This document shows, piece by piece, positions 61,901 through 64,000 of a stretch of DNA of 64,000 nucleotides. Numbering within the stretch: position 1 is the stretch's first letter; the number at the start of each line of letters is the position of its first letter. A program made the translations under genes and the position numbers. This DNA comes from Rickettsiales bacterium (GTDB lineage: Bacteria > Pseudomonadota > Alphaproteobacteria > Rickettsiales > UBA1997), in contig JAGNLL010000002.1 in the NCBI GenBank assembly GCA_017999675.1, forward strand, positions 157,649 to 221,648, in the 5' to 3' direction. The notes beneath the pieces were generated by a model. It made no database searches. It was not told the DNA's origin and saw only the letters and a list, made by a program, of their open reading frames with translations.

Positions 61901-62530
61901 TTATATTTTGGAAATGTTGGAAACTTTGATGATATTGCTTTCTTGCGAGGTCAAACTTGAGTGTAATTCATATTCAAATTGAAAAGATTTTTTGGCAAGT
62001 TCGATTTCGGCAGGCAAATTTTTGCCTTTCAAAAACAAGCAGTAGCCGTCTTTTTTTAAGAATTTTTGGGTGTAGTCAAGAAGCTGATCAAGTGGCGCCA
62101 ATGCTCGCGAAACAACGCAATCAAATTCTAATTTTGCAAGCTCTTCAAGCTTTGATTGGTGAACAAAAATGCGGTTTTTTGAAAATAGTTTAGCGCGGCG
62201 TAAAAATTCTGATTTGCGGAACGATTTTTCAATTAAGTGAATTTCGCGTAAGCCCAAAATTGAAAGTACAATTCCGGGAAATCCCGCACCAGTGCCGAAG
62301 TCAGCGAATTTTACGTTTTTATTTGGAATAAATTTTAAAAGCTGTGCGCTGTCTAAAATGTGGCGTTCCCAAAGATTTTCGATGGTTGATTTACCGATAA
62401 AATTGAAGTTGTCGTTTTCGGCTAGAAGCAATAAAACAAAGTCTTCAAGGCTTTTTATTTGAAGGTCTGTTAATTCTGAAAATTTTTGAATTTCTTTAAA
62501 AGCGGCGGCTTTTTTGATTTCGAGTTGCAT
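61901..62530 (-). CDS. rsmG: 16S rRNA (guanine-527-N7)-methyltransferase
   Basis: I use the Met at 62530 (MQLEIKKAAAFKEIQKF), giving 209 residues; the frame upstream to 62650 runs past the opposite-strand aldolase promoter region. FNFIGKSTIENLWERHILDSAQLLKFI and the SAM motif FADFGTGAGFPGIVLSILGL are diagnostic of GidB. The usual partners mnmG, parA and parB are not next to it. Confidence 0.94.
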   Translation of the reverse strand: MQLEIKKAAAFKEIQKFSELTDLQIKSLEDFVLLLLAENDNFNFIGKSTIENLWERHILDSAQLLKFIPNKNVKFADFGTGAGFPGIVLSILGLREIHLIEKSFRKSEFLRRAKLFSKNRIFVHQSKLEELAKLEFDCVVSRALAPLDQLLDYTQKFLKKDGYCLFLKGKNLPAEIELAKKSFQFEYELHSSLTSQESNIIKVSNISKI

Positions 62531-62610
62531 GGAGATTTGCTGAAGGGGATGGAAGGAAGTAAGCTTGTTTGTGATTAAAAATCTTTCCCTGAATTTTGAA
62601 ACTAAAAACT

Positions 62611-62639
62611 TGACGCTGGCGACTCGCAAAACTAAAAAT
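62611..62639 (+). promoter_or_regulatory. Possible promoter of the aldolase gene
   Basis: TTGACG (62611-62616) and TAAAAA (62634-62639) with a 17-base spacer, 50 bases before the aldolase ATG. The -10 is weak; predicted by eye. Confidence 0.35.
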
Positions 62640-62689
62640 TTTTGCAGCATTTTTTCTTACACATCCCTCCCAAACAATCTCAAAAAAAC

Positions 62690-63619
62690 ATGAAAATCAC
62701 TTCAAAGGTTAAAAATATTCTTGCCTGCTACGAAAGCGACAATGCTGGTACCAAGGCTAATCTAGCACGCATTTTAATGCAGGGAAAACTTGGTGGCACC
62801 GGTAAAATGGTGATCCTTCCAGTTGACCAAGGTTTTGAACATGGTCCTGACAGAAGTTTTGCTGTAAATCCTGATGCTTATGACCCGCACTACCACTTTC
62901 AATTGGCAATCGATGCTGGCTTAAACGCTTACGCAGCGCCACTTGGCATGATTGAAGCAGGGGCTGATACTTTTGCAGGCGCCATTCCAACAATTTTAAA
63001 AGTTAACTCTTCAAACTCTTTGCATAATGGTGGAACCGCTCCACACCAAGCTACAACAGCTTCGGTAAAAGATGCTTTGCGTTTGGGTTGCTCAGCAATT
63101 GGTTTTACAATTTACCCAGGATCTGACGCTGCTTTCGACATGTTTGAAGAAATTCGCGAAATGTCTGAAGAAGCTAAATCTTACGGATTGGCTACAGTTA
63201 TTTGGTCTTATCCTCGCGGCGGCGACCTTTCAAAAATCGGTGAAACTGCAATGGATATTTGTGCTTACGCAGCGCACATGGCAGCACTTCTTGGTGCTCA
63301 CATCATTAAAGTGAAACCACCAACTCAAGCGCTTGAAAATCTTGAAGCGATCAAGGTTTACGAAAAAATGAAAATTCCTGTAAACACAATGGAAGAGCGC
63401 ATCAGACACGTGATGAAAACTACATTTAACAACAGAAGAATTGTGGTGTTCTCAGGTGGAAATGCCAAAACTGATCAAGATCTTTACAGCGAAATTCGTG
63501 AAATTTACAAAGGTGGCGCAAACGGCTCAATTATTGGCCGCAACACCTTCCAACGTCCAAGAGAAGAAGCACTAAAAATGTTGGAAAACATCATCCAAAT
63601 CTACCAAGGAAAGTTCTAA
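62690..63619 (+). CDS. fbaB: Class I fructose-bisphosphate aldolase (DhnA/FbaB type)
   Basis: The ATG at 62690 (MKITSKVKNILACYESDNAG) gives 309 residues; an in-frame start at 62642 is less likely. MVILPVDQGFEHGPDRSFAVNP and the Schiff-base Lys region AHIIKVKPPTQAL, with VVFSGGNAK at the phosphate site, are the archaeal-type class I motifs. With glpX it supports gluconeogenesis. No class II aldolase is in the window. Confidence 0.93.
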   Translation: MKITSKVKNILACYESDNAGTKANLARILMQGKLGGTGKMVILPVDQGFEHGPDRSFAVNPDAYDPHYHFQLAIDAGLNAYAAPLGMIEAGADTFAGAIPTILKVNSSNSLHNGGTAPHQATTASVKDALRLGCSAIGFTIYPGSDAAFDMFEEIREMSEEAKSYGLATVIWSYPRGGDLSKIGETAMDICAYAAHMAALLGAHIIKVKPPTQALENLEAIKVYEKMKIPVNTMEERIRHVMKTTFNNRRIVVFSGGNAKTDQDLYSEIREIYKGGANGSIIGRNTFQRPREEALKMLENIIQIYQGKF

Positions 63620-63647
63620 TTCCTGTCGGAAAATACTATTTATAAAA

Positions 63648-63686
63648 TAGCGCAAAGCACCTTCAAATGAAGGAGGCTTTGCGCTA
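63648..63686. terminator. Hairpin between aldolase and pseudopilin genes
   Basis: TAGCGCAAAGC and GCTTTGCGCTA form an 11-base stem with an inner CTTCAAATGAAG dyad. A run of A follows on the plus strand, so it is not a standard plus-strand terminator; it could still end the aldolase transcript weakly. Confidence 0.45.
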
Positions 63687-63699
63687 AAAAAATATCTAA

Positions 63700-64000
63700 A
63701 TGAAAAAATATAAATACCGCGCTTTCTCCCTCGTTGAAGTTTCTGTAGTAATTCTTGTAATCGGCATCTTTGTAGCATCAGTCTTCGTAGCCGATAAAAT
63801 GATCTCCAAATTCCGTTTAAAAACCGCTGAAGCCTTAACTAGATCTTCACCAATCAACAGCATCACCCAAAATGCTTTGTGGTTAGAAACCAGCTTAGAA
63901 AGCAGCTTCGCAAGCTCGAGCATGAACACTGGAGATGCTATTGAATCGTGGAATGACCAAAAAAACACCGCAAATAAAGTGGCCGTCACCGCAGTTGGAA
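63700..64000 (+). CDS. Pseudopilin-like protein, N-terminal part (runs off the window)
   Basis: ATG at 63700 opens a frame of 100 codons to the window edge. RAFSLVEVSVVILVIGIFVASVF is a type IV prepilin cleavage and methylation site, with the Glu at position +5 after the cleavage point and a hydrophobic helix. The next part (KTAEALTRSSPINSITQNALWLETSLESSF, IESWNDQKNTANKVAVTAVG) resembles the start of a lectin-like (LamG) jellyroll. It could be a surface pilin-like adhesin or a minor pseudopilin. The complement frames are also open but carry no signature. Confidence 0.75.
   Translation, partial: MKKYKYRAFSLVEVSVVILVIGIFVASVFVADKMISKFRLKTAEALTRSSPINSITQNALWLETSLESSFASSSMNTGDAIESWNDQKNTANKVAVTAVG

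Overview
The window looks like a chromosomal piece of a low-GC, Gram-negative alphaproteobacterium. The housekeeping genes have an alphaproteobacterial flavour: a Rickettsia-type parvulin, an NrdA that ends in a CLACQ tail and lacks an ATP cone, an alphaproteobacterial-type S4, MetW, LptF/LptG and a TIGR01459-like HAD phosphatase. It could be a Rickettsiales-related or other streamlined lineage. However, it keeps branched-chain amino acid, methionine, aromatic and folate genes, so it is not an extremely reduced endosymbiont. The placement is inference; no rRNA lies in the window.

1-11.6 kb: a complete respiratory nitrate reduction module on the minus strand, narK1-narK2-narG-narH-narJ-narI followed by a truncated parvulin gene, the same order as in Pseudomonas. 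It is divergent from a plus-strand regulator that appears to fuse an N-terminal NIT (nitrate/nitrite-sensing) domain to a Crp/Fnr core and a C-terminal four-Cys tail. A perfect FNR-type box (TTGAT-N4-ATCAA) lies between them. I consider this the strongest candidate for an undescribed system: a one-component nitrate sensor that controls nar directly.

11.7-17.4 kb: prophage debris. A minus-strand lysis and tail cassette (5'-truncated baseplate gpD, small membrane protein, M15 endolysin, endonuclease VII, holin-like protein, overlapping spanin-like pair) abuts a plus-strand integration cassette (small ORF, DUF2924, large serine recombinase, HTH protein). A tRNA-Ser follows.

17.6-30.5 kb: tandem YceI, secB, glpX, rpmG, then ilvB and ilvH separated by an 835-codon gene for an effector-like protein with kinase-like D-x2-N and DFG motifs. 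Divergently: fabZ-lpxA-dnaQ, then comEC with a large lysine-rich insertion, and gtrA.

30.5-46.8 kb: tRNA-Glu, dinD, nrdA, pabB-pabC, a bifunctional PBP1a-type protein, tRNA-Ile, nadK, rlmB, a parvulin lipid-anchored or membrane-anchored chaperone, a HAD phosphatase, a four-gene envelope lipoprotein operon (LPP20-like, a 54-residue lipoprotein, LPP20-like, CsgG/FlgT-like) and lptFG.

46.8-64 kb: thiS, yajQ, metZ, a decayed acyl-ACP synthetase (aas) next to an LplT-like transporter, rlpA, metW, a LysR regulator, a SemiSWEET, an unknown cupin-like protein, an orphan histidine kinase, metX, chorismate mutase, rpsD, rsmA, ald, rsmG, class I fructose-bisphosphate aldolase and the start of a pseudopilin-like gene cut by the window edge.

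At least five families of long intergenic palindromes are scattered through the housekeeping part (from about 27 kb on), and one copy sits in the gap of the decayed aas gene. A shared TTGCCGCGC-type element precedes the three tRNAs and rpmG.
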